This document shows positions 1 to 7,900 of a stretch of DNA of 15,849 nt, piece by piece. The stretch lies in the NCBI GenBank assembly GCA_031289995.1, contig JAITOI010000006.1, forward strand, positions 1 to 15,849, read 5' to 3'. Made by a program: the position numbers and the translations under genes. Every line of letters starts with the position of its first letter. Positions within the stretch are counted from its first letter, which is position 1. The DNA is from Prevotellaceae bacterium (GTDB lineage: Bacteria; Bacteroidota; Bacteroidia; Bacteroidales; UBA932). A model generated the notes under the pieces. It did not search any database. It worked only from the letters and a program-made list of their open reading frames with translations, and had not been told where the DNA came from.

Positions 1-106
1 GACGGCACTTGATTCCCTTTGTCCGCACTGCGACCACTGCCCAACCCATTGCAAAACCTTATTTTCTATGACCACCTTAGTAGCCAACGATGCGTGTGTG
101 GTCTTT

Positions 107-192
107 GCGCACGGAGCACATGTCTCCATCGAGGAATGCTCTACACCCGTGCGCCATGCAGGACGATTAAATTTTGATGTGATTGCTCTGGG
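107..192 (+). repeat. Dispersed repeat, copy A (left-truncated)
   Basis: This stretch matches 4765-4850. Both copies begin with GCGCACGGAGCACA, share an identical 21-base core (141-161 and 4799-4819), and continue with similar sequence through TTTTGATG to CTGG. An 8-bp inverted repeat, GCGCACGG (107-114) and CCGTGCGC (147-154), lies inside the copy and is conserved in copy B. Copy A lacks the outer left arm seen in copy B, so it is probably truncated or diverged. No protein is implied. It resembles a small non-autonomous repeat unit. Confidence 0.7.
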
Positions 193-237
193 TAGGAGCG
201 GCAGCGCACGTGCGCAACGGGATGTAACGCTGGCATT

Positions 238-284
238 GTCGCACGTCGCACATCGCCTTGTCGCACATCGCACCGTCGCACGTC
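238..284. repeat. Short degenerate tandem repeat (GTCGCAC / ATCGC)
   Basis: The heptamer GTCGCAC occurs four times within about 47 bases, interleaved with ATCGC variants. The tract lies directly downstream of the tRNA-Asp terminator. No function can be assigned. It is irregular in period and probably arose by slippage. Confidence 0.55.
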
Positions 285-322
285 AAAAAAAGTAGAGAGA
301 AGCTGCTGCTTCCCTCTACTTT
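285..322 (-). terminator. Rho-independent terminator of tRNA-Asp (and probably of the rsmD operon)
   Basis: On the minus strand a 15-bp stem is formed by 308-322 and 289-303, with a 4-base loop and a single G-U pair. A run of seven T follows (minus strand across 291-285). It starts three bases after the tRNA 3' end. No other strong hairpin lies between the rsmD stop and the tRNA, so it may also end read-through from the upstream operon. Confidence 0.9.
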
Positions 323-324
323 CG

Positions 325-398
325 CGGTGCGGACGAGACTCGAACTCGCGACCTCCGGCGTGACAGGCCGATATTCTAACCAACTGAACTACCACACC
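325..398 (-). tRNA. tRNA-Asp (anticodon GTC)
   Basis: The minus strand folds as a standard 74-nt tRNA. The acceptor stem is GGTGTGG paired with CCGCACC (one U-G pair), the discriminator base is G at 325, and the T-arm contains GTTCGAGTC. The anticodon GTC lies at 362-364, which specifies aspartate. CCA is not encoded, so it must be added after transcription. A Bacteroidota-type promoter lies upstream (419-449) and a strong terminator follows (285-322), so it is probably its own transcription unit behind rsmD. Confidence 0.96.
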
Positions 399-418
399 AA
401 CATTTCCAAACGCGGGTG

Positions 419-449
419 CAAAGGTACTGCTTTTTTTTGAACCTGCAAA
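419..449 (-). promoter_or_regulatory. Bacteroidota-type promoter for tRNA-Asp
   Basis: On the minus strand TTTG (446-449) is followed after exactly 19 bases by TACCTTTG (419-426). This matches the phylum's sigma consensus, TTTG-N19-TAnnTTTG. Transcription would start about 10-15 bases before the mature tRNA at 398. The promoter lies just beyond the rsmD stop codon, so the tRNA can be transcribed independently of the operon. Confidence 0.8.
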
Positions 450-456
450 CTTTTCA

Positions 457-996
457 TCAACTTTTTTTTTCAAAGATGCTGAAGTTGACGTTTCCGTAGC
501 AGCGATGTTCGCGAAAATGAGGGAGTTCCGACAACTTTTTTTCTTTGCCGTGCTCCACAATCAGCCAGCTTCCGGCGCTGAGTAAGTCGCGCTCAAAAAC
601 CAGCTGCGGAACTTGCTCCACGCCTGCCAAGTCGTAGGGCGGGTCGGCAAAGATGAGGTCGTAGGTTTCGTGGCACGAGCTGAGGTAGGCAAATGCGTTA
701 GCCCTGACGCAGCGCAGCTGAGGCAAGGGCAGCGCCTGCGCCGTGCGGCGAATGAAGGCTATATGCTGCGCGTTGAGATCTACGCTGGTTACGCTGCGGC
801 AGCCGCGCGAGGCGAGCTCGTAGCTGATGCTGCCGGTGCCCGAAAAGAGGTCGAGCGCGCTCAGCTCCGCAAAGTCGAAGCGCACGGCGAGGATGTTGAA
901 GAGGGCAACCTTGGCGAAGTCGGTCGTTGGCCGCGCCGCGAAATTGCTGGGCGGAGCGATGCTGCGACCCTTGAATTGTCCGCTCACGATGCGCAT
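457..996 (-). CDS. rsmD: RsmD, 16S rRNA (guanine(966)-N2)-methyltransferase
   Basis: The 179-residue protein is a cytoplasmic SAM-dependent methyltransferase of the RsmD family. The family methylates the exocyclic amino group of G966 (E. coli numbering) of 16S rRNA during 30S assembly. The start fits the family N terminus, MRIVSGQFKGR, followed by the RPTTD segment (22-26). The SAM-binding motif is DLFSGTGS (49-56), an acidic VDLN lies at 72-75, and the catalytic DPPY is at 118-121. Length is normal for the family (E. coli about 198). Its start overlaps the end of the DUF3822 gene by 13 bases, which implies translational coupling in one operon. No Shine-Dalgarno site is obvious, which is usual in this phylum. 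The assignment is firm; the modified base follows from the family. Confidence 0.93.
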   Translation of the reverse strand: MRIVSGQFKGRSIAPPSNFAARPTTDFAKVALFNILAVRFDFAELSALDLFSGTGSISYELASRGCRSVTSVDLNAQHIAFIRRTAQALPLPQLRCVRANAFAYLSSCHETYDLIFADPPYDLAGVEQVPQLVFERDLLSAGSWLIVEHGKEKKLSELPHFREHRCYGNVNFSIFEKKS

Positions 997-1826
997 TGGT
1001 AGAGCGAAAAAAGGCAGGCAAAACGGTGGTCGGCGTAGGGCTTCAGCGCCTCCGCAAAGTCCATTGTGGTGTGCGGCTTGGCCTGTATCAGGATGGGAAA
1101 AAACTCGACAAGCGTGGGAGCGTAACCGCCTACATCGCCCGCCAGCACTACGCTTACGGTGTCGGCGTTGAGGTTATGCTGGCGGGCAATGGCGAGCAAA
1201 AAGTAGAGCAAGTCGTGCGGCGATTGCAGCGCAAAGGTGTTGTAGAGCTTCAGCTGTTGCTGCGCAAAAAAAGCAATGTCGGCAAAGTCGTGGTGGATGC
1301 TTACCGCCAGCAGCTCGTTGTCGCCATGCTGCGCTGGCACTGCGTTGAGCAGAGGTAGGCACTGGTGAAAAAACTGCACGTTGCCGCTGTATTTTCGCGC
1401 CAGCAAGTCGGCCAGCGGGCTGGGTATGGCAAAGATGGCTTGCGCATTTTCGGCAACAATGGCGCCGCTGTGCAGCTCGTCGAGCTCGTTGAGCGGTGCG
1501 CAAAATTCGAGCAGCTGCTTGAGCGAAACAGCATCGTACAGCTCGTTTGGGAGGAGCGTTGCGCTGCGCGAAACGTAGCAGCACGACACGCTTTGCAGCG
1601 GTACGTTGAGCAGCGCCTCGCGCGCGAGTAGCAGCTGCACGGCCTTGTGCAGGTCGTTGTAGTCAACAATGTCGATGGGGTAGGGCACCACGCGCAGCGC
1701 TACGTAGCGGCGCCTGTCGAGGTCAAGCAGGCAGTAGCATAGCTTGTGCAGGTCGCCCTGCACGGACAAATGCAGGCGTGCGCTCAGCGCATCGAAGGCG
1801 CCATCTACGACGGTAATCGGGGTCAT
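984..1826 (-). CDS. DUF3822 family protein
   Basis: The 280-residue protein matches DUF3822, a family found in Bacteroidota that sits next to rsmD. Its role is unknown. It has no signal peptide or clear membrane segment, so it is probably cytoplasmic. It shows a central segment around LAVSIHHDFADIAFF and a later LAGDVGG. Spacing of these resembles proteins with an actin/ASKHA-like fold, but that is only an impression. The end, HRFACLFSLYQCAS, resembles the aromatic tail typical of the family. The gene starts 33 bases after the phosphofructokinase stop and overlaps rsmD by 13 bases, so it is the middle gene of a three-gene operon. The tight link to RsmD suggests a ribosome-related or purely positional association; the sequence does not decide. 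Confidence 0.8.
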   Translation of the reverse strand: MTPITVVDGAFDALSARLHLSVQGDLHKLCYCLLDLDRRRYVALRVVPYPIDIVDYNDLHKAVQLLLAREALLNVPLQSVSCCYVSRSATLLPNELYDAVSLKQLLEFCAPLNELDELHSGAIVAENAQAIFAIPSPLADLLARKYSGNVQFFHQCLPLLNAVPAQHGDNELLAVSIHHDFADIAFFAQQQLKLYNTFALQSPHDLLYFLLAIARQHNLNADTVSVVLAGDVGGYAPTLVEFFPILIQAKPHTTMDFAEALKPYADHRFACLFSLYQCAS

Positions 1827-1859
1827 TAATTGCTCGCTTTTTTTTGTGCGAAAATCACG

Positions 1860-2960
1860 TTAGTCGCCAAAGCAAATGTTGATGCTCTTGGCCACGTGAA
1901 CGAGGTGGCTGTTGGGGTCAACGAGCTTGGGTTGGCTCACGGCATCGGCCAGCGGCACGGCTACAATCTGCGCGTTTTGGTAGGCAACCATGTGGCCAAA
2001 CTTGCCTTCGAGAATCATCTCGAAAGCCTTTACGCCGTACTGCGAGGCGAGCACGCGGTCGTAGGGCACAGGCGAGCCTCCGCGCTGCACGTGGCCAAGG
2101 ATGGTGCAGCGGATGCCGGCCTCCACGCCTGCCTGTTCGAGCTCGGCGGCAAGGCGGTGGGCTGCGCCTTCGAGCTTGAGGCTCTTCATCGCGTTGTCCT
2201 TGTCCTGAGTGCCAAGCACGGTGCCGCCTTTGGGCATCGCGCCTTCGGCAACAATGGCCACGGCAAACTGCTTGCCCTTGTCGAAGCGCAGGTCTAAAAA
2301 TGCTTTGAGCTTCTGCACGTCGTACGGGATTTCGGGGATGAGGCAAATTTCGGCGCCACCTGCCACGGCGGAGTGCAGCGCAATCCAGCCCGACAGCTTG
2401 CCCATCACCTCGAGGATGAGAATGCGGTTGTGGCTTTCGGCGGTGCTGATGAGGCGGTCGAGCGCTTCGGTGGCCACGTCCACCGCCGACTGAAAGCCGA
2501 AGGTTACGTCGGTTGCGCCGAGGTCGTTGTCGATGGTTTTGGGCACGCCGATGATGGGCAGCCCTTTTTCAAACAGCCGCTTCGACATTGTCTGCGAGCC
2601 GTCGCCGCCAATGTTGACCACGGCGTCGAAGCCAATGGTGCGGCAGATGTCCACCATTTCGTCCGAGCGGTCAACGTACTTCACCGTGCCGTCGGTCTGC
2701 TTCACGGGCCAGTTGAAGGGGCCGCCTTGCTTGGTGGTGCCAATGATGGTGCCGCCTTTGACGTGGATGCCCGACACCGAATGGCGGTCGAGCAGCTTGA
2801 TCTCTTGCGGCTGGCCGAGCAGGCCGTTGAACGAGCGGATGCTGCCCCACACCTCCCAGTCTGGCTCAATGGTGGCACGCTTTACGAACGAGCGCAGCAC
2901 GGCGTTCAGCCCTGGGCAGTCGCCGCCGCTGGTGGCAATAAGCACTTTTTTCTTCCTCAT
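1860..2960 (-). CDS. pfkA: 6-phosphofructokinase (group III type, ATP- or PPi-dependent)
   Basis: The 366-residue enzyme phosphorylates fructose 6-phosphate to fructose 1,6-bisphosphate in glycolysis. Recognisable motifs in order: N-terminal phosphate loop SGGDCPGLNA (11-20), donor-site GGDGS (118-122), catalytic PKTIDND (140-146), substrate residue R179, MGK (186-188) where most relatives have MGR, VAEG (238-241), R284, and LGHVQRGGSP (288-297) with H290 and R293. Gly121 favours ATP by the known Gly/Asp rule, whereas Lys141 is the residue usual in PPi-dependent enzymes. This Gly/Lys combination is typical of the actinobacterial-like group III, so the donor is uncertain. Length fits that group and not the long (~550 aa) PPi enzymes. 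A TAnnTTTG box lies about 45 bases upstream. It is the first gene of the operon with DUF3822 and rsmD. Confidence 0.93.
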   Translation of the reverse strand: MRKKKVLIATSGGDCPGLNAVLRSFVKRATIEPDWEVWGSIRSFNGLLGQPQEIKLLDRHSVSGIHVKGGTIIGTTKQGGPFNWPVKQTDGTVKYVDRSDEMVDICRTIGFDAVVNIGGDGSQTMSKRLFEKGLPIIGVPKTIDNDLGATDVTFGFQSAVDVATEALDRLISTAESHNRILILEVMGKLSGWIALHSAVAGGAEICLIPEIPYDVQKLKAFLDLRFDKGKQFAVAIVAEGAMPKGGTVLGTQDKDNAMKSLKLEGAAHRLAAELEQAGVEAGIRCTILGHVQRGGSPVPYDRVLASQYGVKAFEMILEGKFGHMVAYQNAQIVAVPLADAVSQPKLVDPNSHLVHVAKSINICFGD

Positions 2961-3004
2961 GGTAATCTTGATTTTTGGGTATTAAACGTTACGGAAAAAA
3001 CGTC

Positions 3005-3063
3005 GCAAAGATAGCAAAAAAAGTACCACGCCACTACGGTAACACCTTTTTCGCTATCTTTGC
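3005..3063. promoter_or_regulatory. Divergent promoters within an inverted repeat (pfkA / metF)
   Basis: The 11-mer GCAAAGATAGC (3005-3015) and its exact complement GCTATCTTTGC (3053-3063) face each other. Each contains TATCTTTG, a perfect TAnnTTTG -7 box: 3006-3013 reading toward pfkA on the minus strand, and 3055-3062 reading toward metF on the plus strand. Predicted leaders are short, about 25 bases for metF and 40 for pfkA. No good TTTG is found at the -33 position of either, so the -33 element is weak or absent. The identical boxes may simply be two promoters. They could also serve as an operator palindrome. Confidence 0.65.
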
Positions 3064-3092
3064 CAAAATTTTTTCACCATACCCGTTGACCA

Positions 3093-4046
3093 ATGAAGTT
3101 GACCAACACCATACACAGCGCGGCCTCCACGCTGTTCACCTTTGAGCTGATGCCGCCGCTCAAGGGTACCAATTTCGACGAAATTGCCGCCACCGTAGAG
3201 CAGCTGATGCCCTACAATCCGGCCTACATCAACATTACGCACCACCGCGCCGAGGTGGTGATGCGCGAGCTGCCCAGCGGACTTTTCGAAAAGCGCGTGG
3301 TCAAAAAACGTGCGGGCACGGTGAGCATCGCGGCCGCCATCAAGTACAAATATGGCGTGGAGGTGGTGCCACATCTCGTGTGCGGAGGCTACAGCCGTAG
3401 CGAGATTGAGGACATGCTCATCGACTTCAGCTTTTTGGGAATCGAGAACGTGCTCGCGCTGCGCGGCGACCCTGCCTTGGGCGAGCGCACGTTCACCGCC
3501 GAGCGCGACGGCTACGAGCACGCCATCGACCTCGTGCGGCAGGTGGCCAACATGAACCGCGGCATGTACCTGCTGCCCGACATGCAAAACGTAACCGCCA
3601 CCAGCTTCTGCTGCGGCGTGGCCGGATATCCCGAGAAGCACTGCGAGGCACCCAACTTTGAGGCCGACCTGCAGCAGCTCAAAGCTAAGGTGGACGCGGG
3701 CGCAGAGTACGTCGCCACGCAAATGTTTTTCGACAACAAGAAGTACTTCGACTTCGTCAACGCTTGTCGTGCTGCGGGAATCAGCGTGCCCATCATCCCC
3801 GGCATCAAGCCCTTTGCGACGGCCAAGCAGCTGACCACGCTGCCACAAATTTTCCACATCGACCTGCCCGATGCGCTGGTGGCCGAAGTGCAGCGATGCC
3901 GCACTCCGCAAGCCGTGCGGCAGGTGGGCGTGGAGTGGTGCGTGGCGCAGTGCGCCGAGCTCAAGCGCGCTGGCGTGCCTGCCCTGCACTTCTACACGAT
4001 GGGCAAGGCGGACAACGTGGAGGGCGTGGTGAAGAGGATTTTTTGA
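3093..4046 (+). CDS. metF: Methylenetetrahydrofolate reductase
   Basis: The 317-residue cytoplasmic flavoprotein reduces 5,10-methylene-THF to 5-methyl-THF, the methyl donor for methionine synthesis. It forms a single TIM barrel, as in bacterial MetF. Visible family motifs are FELMPPLKG (17-25; the Glu at 18 matches the catalytic E28 of E. coli), YINITHH (45-51), PHLVC (93-97), LALRGDP (121-127; D126 matches the flavin-contacting Asp), GYPEKH (178-183), TQMFFD (209-214) and IIPGIKP (234-240). Length is normal and the start sits at the family N terminus. It has its own TAnnTTTG promoter at 3055-3062. No riboswitch is visible in the short leader. The Uma2-like gene follows after 31 bases and may be co-transcribed. 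Confidence 0.95.
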   Translation: MKLTNTIHSAASTLFTFELMPPLKGTNFDEIAATVEQLMPYNPAYINITHHRAEVVMRELPSGLFEKRVVKKRAGTVSIAAAIKYKYGVEVVPHLVCGGYSRSEIEDMLIDFSFLGIENVLALRGDPALGERTFTAERDGYEHAIDLVRQVANMNRGMYLLPDMQNVTATSFCCGVAGYPEKHCEAPNFEADLQQLKAKVDAGAEYVATQMFFDNKKYFDFVNACRAAGISVPIIPGIKPFATAKQLTTLPQIFHIDLPDALVAEVQRCRTPQAVRQVGVEWCVAQCAELKRAGVPALHFYTMGKADNVEGVVKRIF

Positions 4047-4077
4047 ACCAACGTGGAATGTAAAAAAGAAAAGAATT

Positions 4078-4671
4078 ATGTACTCACCTGCACTGAACAT
4101 CGACCTTAACCGCCGCTACACTTTTGCCGACTACCTCACGTGGGTGGACGACACGCGGCGCGAGCTGGTAAACGGCATCGTCAAGCTGATGTCGCCTGCG
4201 CCGAGCCGTGCGCACCAAGACATAAGCCGCGAATTGGTATTGTCGCTGGCGAACAAAATCAAGCGATACAGAGGCAGGTGCAAGGTTTACTACGCGCCGT
4301 TCGACGTGCGCCTGCCGCAACACGGAACGACCGCCGACGACCAAATCTACACCGTAGTGCAGCCCGACATTTGCGTGGTGTGCGACCTGAGCAAGCTCGA
4401 CGAGCACGGCTGCCTCGGCGCTCCCGACTTGGTGGTGGAGGTGCAGTCGGTGGCCACAGCCAAGTATGACCTCGACGAAAAATTTCACATCTACCAGGAG
4501 GCAGGCGTGAAGGAGTACTGGGTGGTTGTCCCCGCCGAGGGCTTGCTGGCCTTCATTCTGCAGCCCGACGGCAGCTATGCCAAAGGGGTAGTCTACCACA
4601 AAACCGACAAGCTACCCATCCACATTTTTGACGGCGTGGAGCTGGATTTGACGAGGGTGTTTCAGGCTTGA
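4078..4671 (+). CDS. Uma2 family (DUF820) PD-(D/E)XK endonuclease-like protein
   Basis: The 197-residue protein has the layout of the Uma2/DUF820 family, which has a restriction-endonuclease-like fold. Seen in order: YTFADYLTW with RRELVNG (28-34), APSRAHQDIS (41-50) in the usual region-I position, QPDICVV (95-101, putative metal ligand D97), PDLVVEVQS (116-124, E121), and D131...K135 followed by the family signature EAGVKEYWVV (141-150). Putative catalytic residues are therefore intact. The biological role of Uma2 proteins is not established; many are linked to mobile DNA. It lies 31 bases after metF with no promoter motif seen in between. Directly after its stop begins the palindromic repeat cluster. 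Confidence 0.85.
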   Translation: MYSPALNIDLNRRYTFADYLTWVDDTRRELVNGIVKLMSPAPSRAHQDISRELVLSLANKIKRYRGRCKVYYAPFDVRLPQHGTTADDQIYTVVQPDICVVCDLSKLDEHGCLGAPDLVVEVQSVATAKYDLDEKFHIYQEAGVKEYWVVVPAEGLLAFILQPDGSYAKGVVYHKTDKLPIHIFDGVELDLTRVFQA

Positions 4672-4676
4672 AATTT

Positions 4677-4724
4677 TGCCGTCGGTTAAAACCGACGGCA
4701 ATAATGAGAATGGGGCTAAAGCCC
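4677..4724. repeat. REP-like palindromic unit (two hairpins)
   Basis: TGCCGTCGGTT (4677-4687) and AACCGACGGCA (4690-4700) form a perfect 11-bp stem with a 2-base loop. A second small hairpin, GGGCT-AA-AGCCC, follows at 4713-4724. It starts 5 bases after the Uma2-like stop. The pair of closely spaced G+C-rich hairpins with AA loops looks like a REP-type extragenic repeat. There is no T run, so if it stops transcription it is not a classic terminator. No RAYT transposase is in the window. Confidence 0.6.
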
Positions 4725-4743
4725 GCTGCCATAACCAGCAGAA

Positions 4744-4849
4744 CAGGGCAACCGCATCAAAACGGCGCACGGAGCACAGGCCTTATTCGGGGCACAGCCT
4801 ACACCCGTGCGCCATGCAGAACGCTTAATGTTTTGATGCGGTTGCCCTG
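4744..4849. repeat. Dispersed repeat, copy B, bounded by 20-bp perfect inverted repeats
   Basis: CAGGGCAACCGCATCAAAAC (4744-4763) is exactly complementary to 4830-4849. Inside it, GGCGCACGG (4764-4772) is complementary to CCGTGCGCC (4805-4813). The internal part is homologous to copy A at 107-192, including a 21-base identical core at 4799-4819. The element is thus 106 bp with nested palindromes and could fold into a long cruciform or RNA hairpin. It encodes nothing recognisable. A MITE-like or REP-like non-autonomous element is the best description; no target-site duplication is evident. Confidence 0.75.
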
Positions 4850-4887
4850 GCGTGCAAGCCTCTCCTTGTGAGAATGTAAATAAGCTT

Positions 4888-4915
4888 GTAGAGACGTGGC
4901 ACGCCGCGTCTGTAC
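4888..4915. repeat. Imperfect palindrome GTAGAGACG...CGTCTGTAC
   Basis: GTAGAGACG (4888-4896) pairs with CGTCTGTAC (4907-4915) with one mismatch, and inner GGC/GCC extends the stem. The sequence type (GTAGAGACG-GGC-GCC-CGTCTCTAC) resembles palindromes scattered in many Bacteroidota and cyanobacterial genomes. It is distinct in sequence from the other two repeats in this intergenic region. Confidence 0.55.
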
Positions 4916-4931
4916 TTGTAGGGTAGACACC

Positions 4932-4975
4932 AAAAAATGAACCCCCAATCCCCAACATTGAGGCTTGGAGGTTCA
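4932..4975 (-). terminator. Rho-independent terminator of the giant surface-protein gene
   Basis: On the minus strand TGAACCTCCAA (4975-4965) pairs with TTGGGGGTTCA (4948-4938), one G-U pair, with further possible pairing in the loop. A run of six T follows (4937-4932). It lies 24 bases past the stop codon of the 3,225-residue gene. Confidence 0.85.
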
Positions 4976-4998
4976 AATCCAAAGAAATTTCGGCTCCG

Positions 4999-7900
4999 CT
5001 ACCGCTTCACCACCTTAGCCACTACCCCACCCGCTTTCACGATGTAGGTGCCGGAGGCGAGCGATGAGACATCAAGCACGCTCTTGGAACCCGCGGCCAC
5101 AAAGGTTTTCACGAGTGTGCCGCTCAGCGAATAGATCTCAATTTTGTCGCCGGCTCGCAAGGTCTGATGCTCGATTTTTAGCGCAGCATCAACGGGGTTG
5201 GGATAGACGATGAGCGCCTCGTGGCCGTTGTCGGCAATGCCGGTTTCGCTGCCGCTGGAGGCGAGGGTGAACACGTGCGGGCTGGCAATGCTGCCCATCA
5301 CGGCGTCGTCGGTGTACGTGAGGTTTTGCGCGGCGGTCAGCTCGGTGGTCTGGCCGTTGCTGTAGGCTTTGACGGTGAGGGCTGCGGTGGCCTCGCCTGC
5401 GACGGAGAGGAAGAGCAGGCCGTCGGCGTTGGACGTTGCGCTGCCGCGACATTCCGTGCCGGCGAAGATGCCCAGCTCGACGTTGGTCAAAATTTTTCCG
5501 TCCTGCTTCAGCACCGCGACAATGCTCATCGTGCCGGAATACTCGCTGGCGGCGACGGGCGTGAAGTGCGCGGAGACGGCTCTGGCAGCGGCAATCGTGC
5601 GGATGGAGGCCAGGCGCACACGCCGCTCTTCGCCCTGCTGCATCGCGCTAACGCTGGGGTACGTGAGGGTTTTGTTGGCCGCTGCCTTCGAGCTGTACTG
5701 GTAGCCTTTGCCGGGTTCGAGGATGGCCAAATCGCCGTGCCAGGCTTGGTCGGCGGCGCTGTAGGTGGCGAACGCGGTTTGGCTTTTTATCAGGTCGCCG
5801 TCGGCGGGCGTGATGCCCGACAAGGCTTCCTGCACGGTGAGCGTGAGCTGGGGCGTGTAGCCAAGCCAATTCCACTTCGGCGTGAGCGTGATGGGCGTGG
5901 CGGATGCGTCCACCTTCGTGCCGCTGAACGTGAGCGTGGCTGCGGTGTTGCTGCGCACCTTGTACATGCTGCCGATGGCGAGCGTGGCGAGGTCGCCGTG
6001 CCACGCGCTGCCCTCGTACAGGCTGAATGCGGTGGCGTTTTTCACCAAGCTGGTCTTCGCCGCAAGGCCTGCAAACACGCTGCTTAGCGCAAGGTTGGCG
6101 GGCGCGATGTTGAGCGAAATCCATGTCCAACCCTGGGCAAGCGGCTGCGAAAAGAAGCTGACATCGGTGGCGGAAAATACCACCGGAAGCGCAATCGTGC
6201 CCGTGGTGTACCCGCTGCGGAAGTCAATGACGGCGGGGGTTTGCGCCTCGCGCAGCGCGGACTTATCGGCGTCCCAAATTTGGAACGTGAACGGCTCGTT
6301 GCCGCTGGCGCTGTCGCTGTAGACGGTGAGGTAAACGATGTAGCGCCCGTAGAGGCTCTCGTACGTTACGTTGGCGCGACCTCGGCACTCCTCGCCAACA
6401 AACACGGCGAGCTGGTCGTCCACGTCGGCGCTGAGCGCACCGTCGATGCTGAGCTGGGCCACCACGCTTGCGGAGTACTGGTGCAGCGCGGGGTTGGCGC
6501 TCCATTCGGGGGCGTTGGTGTGCACGTTGAGCGTGAGGTTGAGCTGGTCAACCGAGCTGCCGTTGAGGAAGAGCGTGGTGCTGTACTTGCCAAGGTTGAC
6601 GCCGCTTGCAGCGCTGATGGTGATGGTCTGCGAGGCCAATGCGGGCAGGGTGCCGGACGATGGCGTAAGGGTCAACCAGGTTGGTATTCCGGTGATGGTG
6701 TACGCGCTGGAAGCCCCGCCGCTGTTGGTGATTTGGATGGTTTGGCTGATGGCCGTGTAGGGTTCGCCGTCGAGCGTGAGGTTGGGATTTTCCCACCGCA
6801 GCTGGGTTTGGTTGACGTATGCGCCCCACACGATGGACGAGCCGAGCAGATTTCCGTTGAGGTCTTGGATGTCCGCCAGCCTAATGGTAACGAGCGATTT
6901 CTCAATGCGGCTGCGGTCTTCGAGCAGGGTGATGAGCAGCTTGTCGCCGTTGCACACGTAGCGGTTGGCGAGGTTTTCGGTCGCGCCTGCGTCCTTGATG
7001 GGCGCATACTCGGCCGACTGCGTCGCTCCGCTTCCCAATGTGGCTGCGGTGTTGGTGGTGTTCGACGCGTCAGCGAGGCTGAAGCCTAAAGTCTGCGTGC
7101 CGTCTTGGTTGGCAAAATTTTCGAAGGGGTAGTAGGCCACCAAACCGTTGGTGGCGCTTGCCTGCCGCAGGGTCATGTTGTGCTTGATGACGTCGGCGGT
7201 GAGGCCTGCATTCCAGATGCGGAGCTCGTCCACCGTGCCGCTAAATTGCTGGTCGAGGGTGAGCGTTGCGCTGCCCGAAAGGTTGCGGTAGTAGCCGCGC
7301 TGCCCAAGGTAGATCAGGCTTTGCGTCATGCCGCCAATGTCGGTTGCGGGGATGGTTTTCACGAGCTCGCCGTCGACGTAAATGTTGGCGTCCGAGAGGC
7401 GGTTGACCGAAAGCGCCAGGTGATGCCAGGCGTTGTCGAGGTAGCTGGCGGTGGTGGCGTAGGTGTTGCTGTTGTTGGCCAGCGTGAGCTTTCCTGCGTC
7501 GAAGTAGAGGCGCAGCTTGCTCTCCGAATCGTTGGTGGTGGCGGCGCTGCCGTCGTAGTCGCTGCCGTCGCCGCTGCCCGCGGAGAAGAGCGTAGCAAGG
7601 CCGCTGTTCTGCGCCGCCGCGCCCTTAAACCAGAGCTCGATGGTGTAGCTATCCTTGCTGCCGAAGCCGAAGTTTGCGCCGGAAATTGCCAGGCTTCCGG
7701 TCGCGAGACTCACGGCTCGTCCTCCATTTTCGAAGGCCCACTGCGGGCTGCTGAGCTGCCCCGTGAGGCCACCAGCCTTGTCTGCAGCGACGCTGCCTAT
7801 CCCCTCGTTGAGCGCGTAGTAGTGCGACAATCCGCTCTCCACGCCGTTGTAAACCGCGTACATATTTTGCGCCAGCTCGCCCTCGGTGCGGGCGTAATTC

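Larger units (their letters stand above)
1..284. other. Region without a convincing gene; possible 3' end of an upstream gene
   Basis: No recognisable protein is encoded here. Two plus-strand frames are open from the left edge. One stops with TGA at 69-71 and would give a short tail ending AKPYFL. The other runs to 295 through a cysteine-rich stretch (LCPHCDHCPTHC), then through the dispersed repeat and the GTCGCAC tract. Either could be the end of a gene that starts outside the window, but neither tail is recognisable. The frame that crosses the repeats is probably open by chance. The rest of the stretch is accounted for by the repeat copy at 107-192 and the short repeats at 238-284. Confidence 0.4.

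Noticed and set aside
68..295. 75-codon plus-strand frame at the left end
   Set aside because: It runs through the dispersed repeat and the GTCGCAC tract and into the tRNA terminator stem. No protein family is recognisable.
3054..4100. 348-codon minus-strand frame opposite metF
   Set aside because: It covers metF exactly on the other strand; metF has clear family motifs, so this is its complement.
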